Of a stretch of 64,000 nt of DNA, positions 16,839 through 26,801 are shown in pieces. The notes beneath the pieces are model-generated. The model made no database searches. It was not told the DNA's origin and saw only the letters and a program-made list of their open reading frames with translations. This stretch comes from Thermoflexus sp040289485. GTDB taxonomy: Bacteria > Chloroflexota > Anaerolineae > Thermoflexales > Thermoflexaceae. The position numbers and the translations under genes are program-made. Position 1 is the stretch's first letter. The number at the start of each line of letters is the position of its first letter. The stretch spans positions 1 through 64,000 of the forward strand of contig NZ_PSLG01000004.1 in NCBI RefSeq assembly GCF_040289485.1. Direction: 5' to 3'.

Positions 16839-18617
16839 TTAGCGGTCCACCTCGCCCAGGACGATGTCGATGCTGCCCAGGATGACCACCACGTCGGCCA
16901 CCTTGTGGCCCTTGCACATCTCGTTCAAGGCGGTGAGGTTGATAAAGGACGGGGCCCGGATGTGATAGCGATAGGGGTTGGGGCTGCCGTCGCTCACCAC
17001 ATAGAACCCCAGTTCACCCTTGGGGTTCTCCACCCGCCCGTAAGCCTGGCCAGGGGGCACCCGGATCATATATTGCTTCTTCCCGGCCTGGATCTCCCCC
17101 TTCGGGATCTGGTCCAGGGCCTGGCGGAGGATGCGCAGGGACTGCCACATCTCATCGATGCGGATAAGGTAACGATCGTAGACGTCACCGTTGTAGCGGA
17201 CGGCGACGTCGAAGTCGAAGCGATCGTAGATGCTGTAGGGCTCGGCCCGCCGCACGTCGTAGGGGATCCCCGAGGCCCGAAGCACCGGGCCGGCCGTGCT
17301 GTAGGCCACCGCCAGGTCCGGGGGCAACACCCCCACCCCCTGGCACCTGGCCTTGATCAGTTCGTTGTGGGTGAGGTAGCGGTCCAGTTCCTCGATGGCC
17401 CGCGGCAGACGGTTGTAGACCAGTTCCTTGGCCCGGGCGATCCAGTCGTCCGAGACGTCGTGGGCCACCCCGCCGAAGCGCATGTAGTTGCACATCATGC
17501 GGGAGCCCGAGGCCTCCTCGAAGAGGTCCAGGATCAACTCCCGCTCCTCGATGGCGTAGAGGGCGGGGGTGAAGAAGGCTCCCAAGTCGTTGAGGAGGAA
17601 GCCGATGGCCCACAGGTGGTTCACGATACGGGTGAACTCCGCCATGATCACCCGCAGGTATTCCGCCCGCTCCGGCGGCCGGATCCCCAGAAGCTTCTCC
17701 ACGGCGAGGGCGTAGCCTAGGTTGTTGCTCATGGAGCAGATGTAATCCAGGCGGTCGGTGTAGGGCATGTTCTGCAAATACATGTTGCGCTCGCCGATCT
17801 TCTCGTGGTTGCGGTGGAGATAACCCATCACCGGCTCCAGGCGGACGATGGTCTCTCCATCCAGGGTGATCACCATCCGGAAGACGCCGTGGGTGCTCGG
17901 GTGCTGGGGGCCCATGTTGACCACCAGCCGCTCGGTCCGCAGGCTCTTGGGCTCGACGGGCTCCCCCGTGTCCGCGCGGGCGAACTGCCCCATGCCGATG
18001 TAGAGCAACTCGTCGGCGGTGTCCTCGACTTGATCTGGATCCCAGTCCAGAGGATACTGGACGTTGTCATGCCAGAAAGCCCGGTCCTCCGCCCGGATGT
18101 GGTGGCCGGAGGGCCAACGGCTGCTGAAGGGCTTGTGCTCCTCCTCAAAGTAGGGCTCCCGCCAGTCTTTGCGGAGGGGATGTCCGTGGAAGCCCTCCCA
18201 GAGGAGGATCCGCTTGAGGTTCGGATGCCCAGCGAAGCGAATGCCCATCAGGTCCCAGGCCTCGCGCTCCTGGAAATCGGCGCCGGGCCACACCGAGACC
18301 ATGGAGGGGATGGTGGCCACGTCCCGGGGGGTGCGGGCCTTGAACACCAGCGGCCCGCCGCCCTCCAGGCGATAGGCGTGGTAGACGACCTCGAAATAGC
18401 CCTCCTGGAGATAATCGACCGCCGTCAGGCTGGAGAGATACCGATAGCCCAGTTCGTCCCGGATGAAGCGGGCAGCCTCCACCAGGACTTCGTTGGCGAT
18501 CACCACCCCCTCGTATTCGGCCGGCTGGACGGCCTCGCCGAACCGTTCCTTCAGAATGGCCAGATCGCCTTTCAGCTCGGCCAAAGGAGCTGCTTTGGCT
18601 TTGGTCGGCGCGGACAT
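16839..18617 (-). CDS. nuoCD: NADH-quinone oxidoreductase subunit C/D fusion
   Basis: A 592-residue fusion of the NuoC and NuoD subunits of complex I. The first 190 or so residues are NuoC (WPGADFQEREAWDLMGIRFAGHPNLKRILL). NuoD follows from about 215 (VVNMGPQHPSTHGVFRM) to the family ending DIVLGEVDR; its GPQHPSTHG loop lines the quinone site near cluster N2. The fusion is known in several bacterial lineages including E. coli. It lies 60 bp after nuoB and 24 bp before nuoI. Confidence 0.97.
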   Translation of the reverse strand: MSAPTKAKAAPLAELKGDLAILKERFGEAVQPAEYEGVVIANEVLVEAARFIRDELGYRYLSSLTAVDYLQEGYFEVVYHAYRLEGGGPLVFKARTPRDVATIPSMVSVWPGADFQEREAWDLMGIRFAGHPNLKRILLWEGFHGHPLRKDWREPYFEEEHKPFSSRWPSGHHIRAEDRAFWHDNVQYPLDWDPDQVEDTADELLYIGMGQFARADTGEPVEPKSLRTERLVVNMGPQHPSTHGVFRMVITLDGETIVRLEPVMGYLHRNHEKIGERNMYLQNMPYTDRLDYICSMSNNLGYALAVEKLLGIRPPERAEYLRVIMAEFTRIVNHLWAIGFLLNDLGAFFTPALYAIEERELILDLFEEASGSRMMCNYMRFGGVAHDVSDDWIARAKELVYNRLPRAIEELDRYLTHNELIKARCQGVGVLPPDLAVAYSTAGPVLRASGIPYDVRRAEPYSIYDRFDFDVAVRYNGDVYDRYLIRIDEMWQSLRILRQALDQIPKGEIQAGKKQYMIRVPPGQAYGRVENPKGELGFYVVSDGSPNPYRYHIRAPSFINLTALNEMCKGHKVADVVVILGSIDIVLGEVDR

Positions 18618-18677
18618 CGAAGCCTCCTCACCTGGCGGACAGGATGGACGACCCGGACGGCTGTCGATCGAAGGGCT

Positions 18678-19343
18678 TCAAGAAGCCCCCTCGGAAGGAG
18701 CCTCCGCCGCCTTCGCCCGCAGCGCCGCCAGCCGGGCCCGGATCTCCGGCAGCCGGCGCGGGTCGATGAGATCGGGGCCCAGGATAGGCACCGGGACCGC
18801 CTCCGACTCGCCCCGCTGATACCAGGGGACGGTGCGGACCGACTGGCGCTCGATCTTCTCATAAAGCTTCAACAGGCCGTGGAGCAGGGCCTCCGGGCGC
18901 GGCGGACAGCCCGGCACGTAGACGTCCACAGGGATGAACTTATCGATGCCCGAGACCACGTTGTAGCCCTCCTTGAAGGGCCCTCCGCCGGTGGCACAGG
19001 CGCCCATGGAGATCACATATTTGGGCTCGGGCATCTGGTTGTAAAGTCGGACGATCTGCGGGACCATCTTCTTGGTCACCGTGCCGGAGACGATCATGAG
19101 GTCGGCCTGGCGGGGGCTGGGGCGCATCAACTCCGAACCGAAGCGGGCGATGTCGAAGCGGCTGGCCGCCGCGCAGATCATCTCGATGGCGCAACAGGCC
19201 AGGCCGAACATCATCGGCCACACGGAGCGCTTGCGCCCCCAGTTGTAGATGTAACTCACAAAGCGGTCGATGGTGGTAACGAGGACGTTGTCCCGCAGCT
19301 CCAAAGGGACCGGCATGGTGTTGAGGTCGCGCAACTCATCCAT
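18678..19343 (-). CDS. nuoB: NADH-quinone oxidoreductase subunit B
   Basis: A 221-residue complex I subunit that holds terminal Fe-S cluster N2. All four ligand cysteines are seen: C50 and C51 (GLACCAIEM), C116 (GACATGGG) and C146 (PGCPPRPEALL). A C-terminal extension of about 40 residues (AEAPSEGAS at the end) goes beyond the usual core. Its ATG lies inside the end of the iscX-like gene (8-bp overlap), implying translational coupling. nuoA, normally next to nuoB, is 37 kb away in the second nuo operon. Confidence 0.96.
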   Translation of the reverse strand: MDELRDLNTMPVPLELRDNVLVTTIDRFVSYIYNWGRKRSVWPMMFGLACCAIEMICAAASRFDIARFGSELMRPSPRQADLMIVSGTVTKKMVPQIVRLYNQMPEPKYVISMGACATGGGPFKEGYNVVSGIDKFIPVDVYVPGCPPRPEALLHGLLKLYEKIERQSVRTVPWYQRGESEAVPVPILGPDLIDPRRLPEIRARLAALRAKAAEAPSEGAS

Positions 19344-19548
19344 GGGCGAGCACCTCCTCGAGCCATTCCCGCTGGATCTCTTCCAACCGCACCGGGTCCT
19401 TCAGGCGCGGATCGTCAGCGAAGCCGGGCAGGGCCACCACCCAGCGGTGTAACGTATCCCAATCCACCGCCAGGGGATCCACCTCCGGATGGGCCTGTCG
19501 CAGGGCCCGCGCGATGGGATACGCGTCGTCCCAGTAAAAACGCTCCAT
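19336..19548 (-). CDS. iscX: IscX-like Fe-S assembly protein
   Basis: A 70-residue protein matching the IscX (YfhJ) pattern along its whole length: aromatic start (FYWDDAYPIARAL), HPEVDPLAVDWDTLHRWV, LPGFADDP, and an acidic C-terminal helix ending in REWLEEVLAHG. Known IscX is a small acidic protein that binds IscS and iron and modulates Fe-S cluster assembly. It overlaps nuoB by 8 bp and is first in the operon, suggesting it supplies or tunes cluster assembly for the following Fe-S subunits (inference). No clear Shine-Dalgarno is visible upstream; a Rex-operator-like palindrome abuts the start codon. Confidence 0.85.
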   Translation of the reverse strand: MERFYWDDAYPIARALRQAHPEVDPLAVDWDTLHRWVVALPGFADDPRLKDPVRLEEIQREWLEEVLAHG

Positions 19549-19564
19549 GTGAGGTTTACCACAA
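19547..19564 (-). promoter_or_regulatory. candidate Rex operator at the iscX-nuoBCDI operon
   Basis: On the minus strand the 18-mer reads TTGTGGTAAACCTCACAT, i.e. TTGTG-N8-CACAT. The general Rex consensus is TTGTGAA-N4-TTCACAA (TTGTG-N8-CACAA), so nine of the ten outer half-site bases match with exact spacing. It ends on the start codon of iscX, where a bound repressor would block transcription or translation initiation. rex itself is 3.5 kb away. Confidence 0.5.
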
Positions 19565-19570
19565 AATCGC

Positions 19571-19582
19571 TAACCCGGGTTA
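19571..19582. promoter_or_regulatory. 12-bp perfect palindrome upstream of iscX
   Basis: TAACCCGGGTTA is a perfect inverted repeat lying 23 bp upstream of the iscX ATG and 23 bp after the aldehyde dehydrogenase stop. It could be an operator or the short stem of a weak terminator (followed on the minus strand by GATTTT). No clear -35/-10 pair was found for iscX. Confidence 0.3.
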
Positions 19583-19604
19583 ACAAAAGATGGGGCGCCC
19601 GCCC

Positions 19605-21101
19605 TCATTCCACCTGGACCTGGCCGAAGGCGGTGGTGTCGATCTGGGCCCGCTGGAGGCGGCCGCTGTAGTCCACGTAGACCGCCTTCCACTCGGTGAA
19701 GAACTCGATGGCCGTCAGCCCGGCCTCCCGGTGGCCGTTGCCCGTCCCCCGCGTGCCGCCGAAGGGGAACTGGATCTCCGCCCCCGTGGTCCCGTGGTTG
19801 ATATAGACGATCCCCGTGGTGATGTCCCGGATGGCCTGGAAGGCCTTGTTGACGTCTTGGGTGAACAGGCTGCTGGAGAGGCCATAGTTGACGGCATTGT
19901 TGATCCGGATGGCCTCCTCCAGGCTCTCTGCCTCGATGATGGAGAGGACAGGGCCGAAGATCTCCTCCTGGGCGATGCGCATATCCGGCCGCACCTGGTC
20001 GAAGATCGTCGGTTCGTAGAAGAAGCCCTTGCCGTTCACCTTGACGGGACGGCCCCCACACAGCAGACGCACGCCCTCGGCCTTGCCGATCTCCACATAC
20101 CCATGCACCTTCTTCACCGCCGCCTCGTTGATGAGCGGCCCCACGTCCGTGGTCGGTTCCAGGCCGTCCCCCAAGCGGAGCCGGCGGGCCCGCTCCACCA
20201 GCATCTCGGCGAACCGCCCCTTGATGGGCTTGTGGAGGATCAGCCGGGAACATGCAGTGCAGCGCTGCCCGGTGGTGCCAAAGGCCGCCCAAAGGGTGGC
20301 CTCCAGGGCCAGTTCCAGGTTGGCGTCCTCCATCACGATGATGGCGTTCTTGCCCCCCATCTCCAGGGAGACCCGTTTGAGGTGGCGGGCCGCGCGGGCG
20401 TAGAGATCGCGCCCCACCTCCGTGGACCCGGTGAAGGAGATGGCCTTCACCGTGGGGTGCTCCACCAGCGCGTTCCCGACCGTCGGACCCGGGCCGATGA
20501 CCAGGTTGAGCACGCCGGGCGGCAGCCCCGCCTCTTCAAAGATCTTCACGAAAGCCGCCGCCGTGGCCGGCGTGTCTGTGGCCGGCTTGAAAATCACCGT
20601 GTTGCCGGCGACCAGGGCGGGGAAGATCTTCCAGGAGGGGATGGCGATGGGGAAGTTCCAGGGGGTGATACAGGCGACCACGCCGATGGGATCCCGAATG
20701 GCCATGCCGAACTTGTTCGGCATCTCCACCGGGGCGGTGTAGCCCAACAGCCGTCGCCCCTCCCCGCCGATGTAGAAGGCCATGTCGATGGCCTCCTGCA
20801 CATCGCCCCGGGCCTCCGGGAGCACCTTGCCCATCTCCCGGGTGAGCAGACGGGCCAGTTCCTCCTTGCGCTCCACCAGCAACTGGCCGACGCGATAGAG
20901 GATCTCCGCCCGTTTGGGGGCTGGAACCTTCCGCCACTTCTCAAAAGCGGCGGCCGCCGCCTCCACCGCCGCCGCCACATCCCGCTCGTCGGACTTCACC
21001 ACCTCTGCCACCGGCTCCTCGGTGGCCGGGTTGAGGTCCACATACCGCTCCCCCGATTGCGCCTCCACCCAACGCCCGTTGATATAATTCTGGACGAGCA
21101 T
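19605..21101 (-). CDS. NAD(P)-dependent aldehyde dehydrogenase
   Basis: A 498-residue member of the ALDH superfamily, oxidising an aldehyde to the acid. Seen: N149 in TPWNFP, cofactor-binding K172 (FKPA), FTGSTEVG (223-230), general base E247 in LEMGGKN, and nucleophile C281 in GQRCTACSR. The C-terminal RGTGNGHREAG resembles succinate-semialdehyde or aminoadipate-semialdehyde (ALDH7-like) enzymes, but the substrate cannot be settled. It has its own strong promoter and diverges from icd. A GABA-type aminotransferase elsewhere in the window could provide semialdehyde substrates. Confidence 0.92.
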   Translation of the reverse strand: MLVQNYINGRWVEAQSGERYVDLNPATEEPVAEVVKSDERDVAAAVEAAAAAFEKWRKVPAPKRAEILYRVGQLLVERKEELARLLTREMGKVLPEARGDVQEAIDMAFYIGGEGRRLLGYTAPVEMPNKFGMAIRDPIGVVACITPWNFPIAIPSWKIFPALVAGNTVIFKPATDTPATAAAFVKIFEEAGLPPGVLNLVIGPGPTVGNALVEHPTVKAISFTGSTEVGRDLYARAARHLKRVSLEMGGKNAIIVMEDANLELALEATLWAAFGTTGQRCTACSRLILHKPIKGRFAEMLVERARRLRLGDGLEPTTDVGPLINEAAVKKVHGYVEIGKAEGVRLLCGGRPVKVNGKGFFYEPTIFDQVRPDMRIAQEEIFGPVLSIIEAESLEEAIRINNAVNYGLSSSLFTQDVNKAFQAIRDITTGIVYINHGTTGAEIQFPFGGTRGTGNGHREAGLTAIEFFTEWKAVYVDYSGRLQRAQIDTTAFGQVQVE

Positions 21102-21133
21102 GGGCTCCCCCTGGGAAGCAGGATCACAAAGGA

Positions 21134-21163
21134 ATTATAGGCCTAGGAAAGAGGGGGTGTCAA
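21134..21163 (-). promoter_or_regulatory. promoter of the aldehyde dehydrogenase gene
   Basis: On the minus strand a consensus TTGACA (21158-21163) and consensus TATAAT (21134-21139) are separated by 18 bp, about 33 bp before the ATG. Both hexamers are perfect, so this should be a strong promoter. A TTTGTGA half-site follows the -10, but no second half-site pairs with it. Confidence 0.8.
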
Positions 21164-21224
21164 TTTCCTTGCGGATGGACCCCTGATTATCATGGGCTGT
21201 GAAGACCACCACGAGGTTGTGGCC

Positions 21225-22454
<1,230 letters not shown>

Positions 22455-22462
22455 GGTCGGAA

Positions 22463-22497
22463 GGGGTGGAGGAGGGGATCTTGCCCTCCCCCACCCC
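22463..22497. other. GC-rich stem-loop after icd
   Basis: A 14-bp stem with one mismatch (22463-22476 with 22484-22497) and 7-nt loop lies 8 bp after the icd stop. There is no T-tract on the plus strand, so it is not a typical intrinsic terminator; it could be an mRNA 3' end or stabilising structure. Confidence 0.4.
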
Positions 22498-22550
22498 AAA
22501 GGCGATGCGGCCGGATGGTCCGCGTCCCCACCGGAGGATGGAGGTCCGGG

Positions 22551-22985
22551 ATGGCGCTCGAGCATAGGGACGGCCAGGTGGTGGCGTTGTTCCGCTGCCC
22601 GGGCCACCGGGAGCCCATGGAGCCCCTCCCGCTGGTCTATGCGGAGACCGACCGGGGGTTCCCCGGGGATTCCCATGCCCGTCCCGGATCCTCCCGTCAG
22701 ATCCTGCTGATGGACGTCGAGACCCTCGAGTCGTTGGGGCTCTCCCCCGGTGCGGTGCGGGAGAACATCACCCTCCAGGGGATCCCGCTGACCGACCTCC
22801 GGCCGGGCGATCGCCTGCAGGTGGGCGAGGCCGTCCTCGAGATCACCCGGCCGTGCACCCCCTGTGGGCGGATGGATGAGATCCGCCCCGGCCTCCAGGA
22901 GGCGTTGCGGGGTCGGCGGGGGATGCTGGCCCGTGTCCTCCAGGGTGGCTGGATCCGCCGCGGCGACCCGGTCCGTCGGCGTTGA
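22551..22985 (+). CDS. MOSC domain protein
   Basis: A 144-residue protein with a MOSC (Moco sulfurase C-terminal) fold. Seen: LLMDVETLESLGLSPGAVRENITLQGI followed by LRPGDRLQVGEAVLEIT and a cysteine pair PCTPC in the position of the conserved MOSC cysteine. Family roles involve sulfur transfer or reduction of N-hydroxylated compounds with molybdenum cofactor; no Moco gene is nearby. ATG 22551 is chosen because GGAGG precedes it; the upstream in-frame start lacks this. Confidence 0.82.
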   Translation: MALEHRDGQVVALFRCPGHREPMEPLPLVYAETDRGFPGDSHARPGSSRQILLMDVETLESLGLSPGAVRENITLQGIPLTDLRPGDRLQVGEAVLEITRPCTPCGRMDEIRPGLQEALRGRRGMLARVLQGGWIRRGDPVRRR

Positions 22986-23024
22986 CCGGCCCGTCTTGCC
23001 CTCCGAAATCGATTCCCCCACGCG

Positions 23025-23053
23025 TTGTGTGTTTCACAAACTTGTGCTACAAA
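23025..23053 (+). promoter_or_regulatory. rex promoter with overlapping inverted repeats (possible autoregulatory site)
   Basis: TTGTGT (23025-23030) and TACAAA (23048-23053) are 17 bp apart and form a plausible promoter. The same segment holds TTGTG-N5-CACAA (23025-23039) and CACAA-N2-TTGTG (23035-23046), built from Rex half-site sequences but not at the standard 8-bp spacing. Binding of Rex would occlude the promoter. Confidence 0.45.
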
Positions 23054-23085
23054 AGGGCCAGACTTTCGATGCGGGGGTGCGCGCG

Positions 23086-23745
23086 ATGGGTGCGGTCCGC
23101 AAGGTGTCGGAAATCGTGATTGGACGCCTTCCGATCTACTTGCGGGCGCTGCAGGTGATGGCGGCGGAGGGGCGCGAGGTCACCTCCTCCCAGGAGCTGG
23201 GGGAGCGCCTGGGGATCAGCTCGGCCCAGATCCGCAAGGATCTCTCTTACTTCGGCAACTTTGGGAAGCAGGGGACCGGTTATCGGATCCCAGACCTGAT
23301 CGCGCATCTCAAGCGCATCCTGAAGGTGGACCGGACGTGGGACATGATCCTGGTGGGGGCTGGGAACCTGGGGCACGCCCTGGCCCAGTATCAGGGGTTC
23401 GTCCCGCGGGGCTTCCGTCTGGTTGCCATCTTCGACAACGATCCGGAGAAGATCGGACGGCCGGTGGGCCCCCACATCGTCCGGGACGTGCAGGAGCTCC
23501 CCGAGTTCGTGGCCGCCCATCGGATCCAGATCGCTATGATCGCGGTGCCTGCCTCCGCCGCCCAGGAGGTCGCCGATCTCTGCGTCCAAGCCGGGATCCG
23601 CGCCCTCCTCAACTACGCGCCGATCCACCTGCGGGTCCCGCCAGGCGTGTGGGTCCAATACATCGATCCGGTGATCCACCTGCAACAGATGACTTATTAT
23701 CTGGAGGACGCCGGCGGGCCGGCGGAAGGCGCGGCTGCCGGCTGA
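23086..23745 (+). CDS. rex: redox-sensing transcriptional repressor Rex
   Basis: A 219-residue NADH/NAD+-responsive repressor. The N-terminal winged helix has TSSQELGERLGISSAQIRKD and the signature LSYFGNFGKQGTGY. The Rossmann domain has GAGNLGHAL (91-99) and AIFDNDP. The C-terminus has the swapped helix with LEDAGG-like ending. Rex releases DNA when NADH is high and typically represses respiratory and fermentative genes. ATG 23086 gives the family length; the upstream frame is open but non-homologous. Operator-like sequences are found at both nuo operons in this window and, with off spacing, at its own promoter. Confidence 0.95.
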   Translation: MGAVRKVSEIVIGRLPIYLRALQVMAAEGREVTSSQELGERLGISSAQIRKDLSYFGNFGKQGTGYRIPDLIAHLKRILKVDRTWDMILVGAGNLGHALAQYQGFVPRGFRLVAIFDNDPEKIGRPVGPHIVRDVQELPEFVAAHRIQIAMIAVPASAAQEVADLCVQAGIRALLNYAPIHLRVPPGVWVQYIDPVIHLQQMTYYLEDAGGPAEGAAAG

Positions 23746-23805
23746 GGGCATCCCCTACCGCGCGCTCGGGCGGTAGAACCCATTCGAACGGCGAGGGGCT
23801 TCTCC

Positions 23806-24828
23806 TCAGAGCGAGGACCAGATCGTTGTGAGGGTGCGCCGGAACAGGTGGATGTTTTCGAGGGCCTTCCCCGCCCCGATGGCCACACAAGCCATCGGGG
23901 CGTCGGCCACGTAAGCGGGGACGCCGGTCTGGCGGGTGAGCAGCTCGTCGATGCGCCGCAGCATCGCCCCTCCACCGACCAGGGCCATGCCGCGATCGAT
24001 GATGTCCGAGGCCAGCTCAGGGGGCGTGCGCTCCAGGACCGCCCGCACCACCCCGATGATCGCTTGCAACGGCTCCTGGATGGCCTCCAGGACCTCATCG
24101 GAGCTCAAAGAGATGGTGCGCGGCAGCCCGCTCACCAGGTCCCTCCCCTGCACCTCCATGGCCAGCGGTGGGTCGATAGGAAGGGCTGTCCCGATTTGGA
24201 TCTTCACCTGCTCCGCCGTCGGCTCCCCGATGGCCAGGTTGTATTTCCGCCGCACGTAGCCGATGATGGCCTCGTCCATGCGGATCCCGCCCACCCGCAC
24301 CGAGTGGGCGGTCACGATCCCCAGCATGGAGATCACCGCCGCCTCGGTGGTCCCGCCCCCCAGGTCGACGACCATGTTCCCCGTGGGGGTATCCACGGGG
24401 AGGCCGGCGCCCAGGGCAGCCGCCAACGGCTCCGGGATCAGGTAGACGTGGCTGGGGTGGGCGCCGGCGGCCACGGCGGCCTCGTGCACCGCCCGGCTCT
24501 CCACGCTGGTCACCCCGTAGGGCACGGAGATCATCACATGGGGTCGGAAGAGGCGGATGGGACCGCAGACCTTGGCGATGAAGTAGCGCAGCATCCGCTC
24601 GGTGACATAATAATCGGCGATCACCCCGTCCCGCAGCGGGCGGATCACCTCGATGATCTCCGGCGTGCGGCCATACATCGCCCGCGCCTCTTCGCCGACC
24701 GCCAGGATCTCGTCCCCATCCACTGGCATGGCCACGACGGAGGGCTCCTGGAGGACAACCCCCCGGCCGACCTCATAGACCAGCACGTTGGCCGTGCCCA
24801 AATCGATGCCCAGCCGCTTGACCCACAT
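23806..24828 (-). CDS. mreB: rod shape-determining protein MreB
   Basis: A 340-residue bacterial actin that organises lateral wall synthesis. Seen: phosphate-1 loop GIDLGTANVLVY, connect region RPLRDGVIADY, MISVPYGVTSVESRAV, phosphate-2 VVDLGGGTTEAAV, and adenosine motif LVGGGAMLRRIDE. The ATG 24828 gives the standard length. It begins 5 bp after atpC, so it is the last gene of the atpAGDC transcript; mreC/mreD are not next to it. A hairpin without T-tract lies at 23755-23776 between it and rex. Confidence 0.93.
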   Translation of the reverse strand: MWVKRLGIDLGTANVLVYEVGRGVVLQEPSVVAMPVDGDEILAVGEEARAMYGRTPEIIEVIRPLRDGVIADYYVTERMLRYFIAKVCGPIRLFRPHVMISVPYGVTSVESRAVHEAAVAAGAHPSHVYLIPEPLAAALGAGLPVDTPTGNMVVDLGGGTTEAAVISMLGIVTAHSVRVGGIRMDEAIIGYVRRKYNLAIGEPTAEQVKIQIGTALPIDPPLAMEVQGRDLVSGLPRTISLSSDEVLEAIQEPLQAIIGVVRAVLERTPPELASDIIDRGMALVGGGAMLRRIDELLTRQTGVPAYVADAPMACVAIGAGKALENIHLFRRTLTTIWSSL

Positions 24829-24833
24829 GGCCC

Positions 24834-25262
24834 TCAACCCGCATGACCTTCTCGGCGGATGCGGCGGCGGCGGGCGACCTCCAAGCGGACCCGGGAGCGA
24901 CGCAGGGCGGCCAGGGCGGCATTCAGGTCGACGCCCGCTGGCTGCTCCTTGAGGATCTGCTCCGCCCGCTGGCGGGCCTCCTCTGCCCGGGCCACGTCGA
25001 TCTCTTCGGCCCGCTCTGCCACATCGGCCAAGACGATCACCTTCTCCGGGGTCACCTCCATGAACCCCCCGTGGATGGCGAACCACAACTCCTCGCTTCC
25101 TCGCCGGGCCAGCAGAGGGCCGATGCCCAGGGCCGTGAGCAGGGGCGCGTGCCCGGGCAGGATCCCCAGTTCCCCCTCCGCCCCGGGGGCCACCACCATG
25201 TCCACATCGCCGCTGAACAACGCCCGCTCCTGGGTGACGATCTCTAAACGCAACGGGCTCAT
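24834..25262 (-). CDS. atpC: ATP synthase epsilon subunit
   Basis: A 142-residue F1 epsilon subunit of the central stalk. Seen: N-terminal beta-sandwich with LEIVTQERALFSGDVDMVV and ELGILPGHAPLLTAL, then a C-terminal helical hairpin (VARAEEARQRAEQIL...LAALRRSRVRLEVARRRR). The C-terminal helices can act as an inhibitory brake in related enzymes. Start ATG 25262 follows GGAGGGGA. It lies 49 bp after atpD. Confidence 0.94.
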   Translation of the reverse strand: MSPLRLEIVTQERALFSGDVDMVVAPGAEGELGILPGHAPLLTALGIGPLLARRGSEELWFAIHGGFMEVTPEKVIVLADVAERAEEIDVARAEEARQRAEQILKEQPAGVDLNAALAALRRSRVRLEVARRRRIRREGHAG

Positions 25263-25311
25263 CCGCCGATCCCCTCCGGCAAGGAGATGACGAAGGGCGC
25301 GCCGGCCCCGC

Positions 25312-26721
25312 TCACCGCAGCTCCCCGCGCCGCATCCGCTCCGCCTTCTCCACCGCCTCATCGATGGTGCCGACCATGTAAAAGGCGGCCTCGGGCAGGT
25401 CGTCGTGCTTCCCCTCCAGGATCTCTTTGAAGCCGCGCACCGTCTCCTTCAGGGGAACATAGCGACCCGGCAGCCCGGTGAATTGCTCGGCGACGAACAT
25501 GGGCTGGCTGAAGAAGCGCTCGATCTTTCGGGCGCGGGCGACGATGAGTTTGTCCTCCTCCGAGAGCTCATCGATGCCCAGGATGGCGATGATGTCCTGG
25601 AGGTCCTTATAGCGCTGGAGCACCCGCTGCACCTCCCGGGCCACTGTGTAATGCTCCTCGCCCACAATGCGGGGGTCCAGGATGCGGCTGGTGGAGGCCA
25701 GGGGGTCCACCGCGGGGTAGATCCCCTTCTCGGCGATGCTCCGCTCCAGGGCGATGGTCGCGTCCAGGTGGGCGAAGGTGGCCACCGGCGCCGGGTCCGA
25801 GTAGTCGTCGGCGGGGACGTAGACGGCCTGCATGGAGGTGATGGCCCCGCGCCGGGTGGAGGTGATCCGCTCCTGAAGCTGACCCATCTCGAAGGCCAAG
25901 GTGGGTTGATAGCCGACCGCCGAGGGCATGCGCCCCAACAGGGCCGAGACCTCAGAACCGGACATCACGAAGCGGAAGATGTTGTCGATGAAGAGCAACA
26001 CATCGCGGCCCTGATCTCGGAAATACTCTGCCATAGTGAGGGCGGTGAGGCCAACCCGCAGGCGGACCCCCGGGGGCTCGTTCATCTGGCCGAAGACCAT
26101 CACTGTCTTATCCATCACCCCGGCCTCGATCATCTCACGATACAACTGCGTCCCCTCGCGGGTCCGCTCGCCCACCCCGGCGAAGACCGAGATCCCCTTG
26201 TGGACCGTGGCGATGTTGCGGATCAGTTCCATGATGATCACCGTCTTGCCCACCCCGGCCCCGCCGAAGACGGCCACCTTCCCCCCGCGCATAAAGGGGG
26301 CGATCAGGTCGATCACCTTGAGCCCGGTCTCGAAGATCTCCACCTGGGTGGACTGTTCCTCCAAGGCGGGCGGGGGCTGATGGATGGGGCGGTACTCCTG
26401 GGCGCGGACAGGGCCTTTCTCGTCGATGGGCTCGCCCAGGACGTTAAAGACGCGCCCCAGGGCGACCTCGCCCACCGGGACGGTGATGGGGGCGCCGGTG
26501 TCGTAGGCGACCATCCCCCGGCGCAGGCCATCCGTGGTGTCCATGGCGATGCACCGCACCACCCCGCCGCTGAGGTGCTGTTGCACCTCGAGCACCAGAC
26601 GATGCCCATCGCGCGGGATCTCAATGGCGTTGTAGATATCCGGCAACTCCTCCGGTGGGAACTCCACATCCACCACGTTCCCCAGGATCTGCACGATCCG
26701 ACCGACCGACCCCTTGGCCAT
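25312..26721 (-). CDS. atpD: ATP synthase beta subunit
   Basis: A 469-residue catalytic F1 subunit. Walker A is GGAGVGKT (153-160), followed by GERTREG with the catalytic glutamate region, and Walker B VLLFIDNIFRF. The DELSEEDK motif (typical DELSEED) that couples to subunit gamma is present. ATG 26721 is preferred, 7 nt after a GGAGGTGA site; a GTG two codons upstream is possible. It is co-directional with atpG and atpC. Confidence 0.97.
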   Translation of the reverse strand: MAKGSVGRIVQILGNVVDVEFPPEELPDIYNAIEIPRDGHRLVLEVQQHLSGGVVRCIAMDTTDGLRRGMVAYDTGAPITVPVGEVALGRVFNVLGEPIDEKGPVRAQEYRPIHQPPPALEEQSTQVEIFETGLKVIDLIAPFMRGGKVAVFGGAGVGKTVIIMELIRNIATVHKGISVFAGVGERTREGTQLYREMIEAGVMDKTVMVFGQMNEPPGVRLRVGLTALTMAEYFRDQGRDVLLFIDNIFRFVMSGSEVSALLGRMPSAVGYQPTLAFEMGQLQERITSTRRGAITSMQAVYVPADDYSDPAPVATFAHLDATIALERSIAEKGIYPAVDPLASTSRILDPRIVGEEHYTVAREVQRVLQRYKDLQDIIAILGIDELSEEDKLIVARARKIERFFSQPMFVAEQFTGLPGRYVPLKETVRGFKEILEGKHDDLPEAAFYMVGTIDEAVEKAERMRRGELR

Positions 26722-26801
26722 CCTCACTCACCTCCCCGACGAAAGGATATGGTCTGCGACCTCTGGCGTGCGCCCGTGGTTGCTCCGCACATCCGCGCCG
26801 C

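Noticed and set aside
21116..21132. A Rex site at the aldehyde dehydrogenase promoter
   Set aside because: Only one TTGTG half-site is present after the -10; no second half-site occurs at 8-bp or nearby spacing.
23755..23776. Hairpin CTACCGC/GCGGTAG between rex and mreB as a bidirectional terminator
   Set aside because: The stem is only 7 bp and neither side has a T-tract, so it is not called as a terminator.
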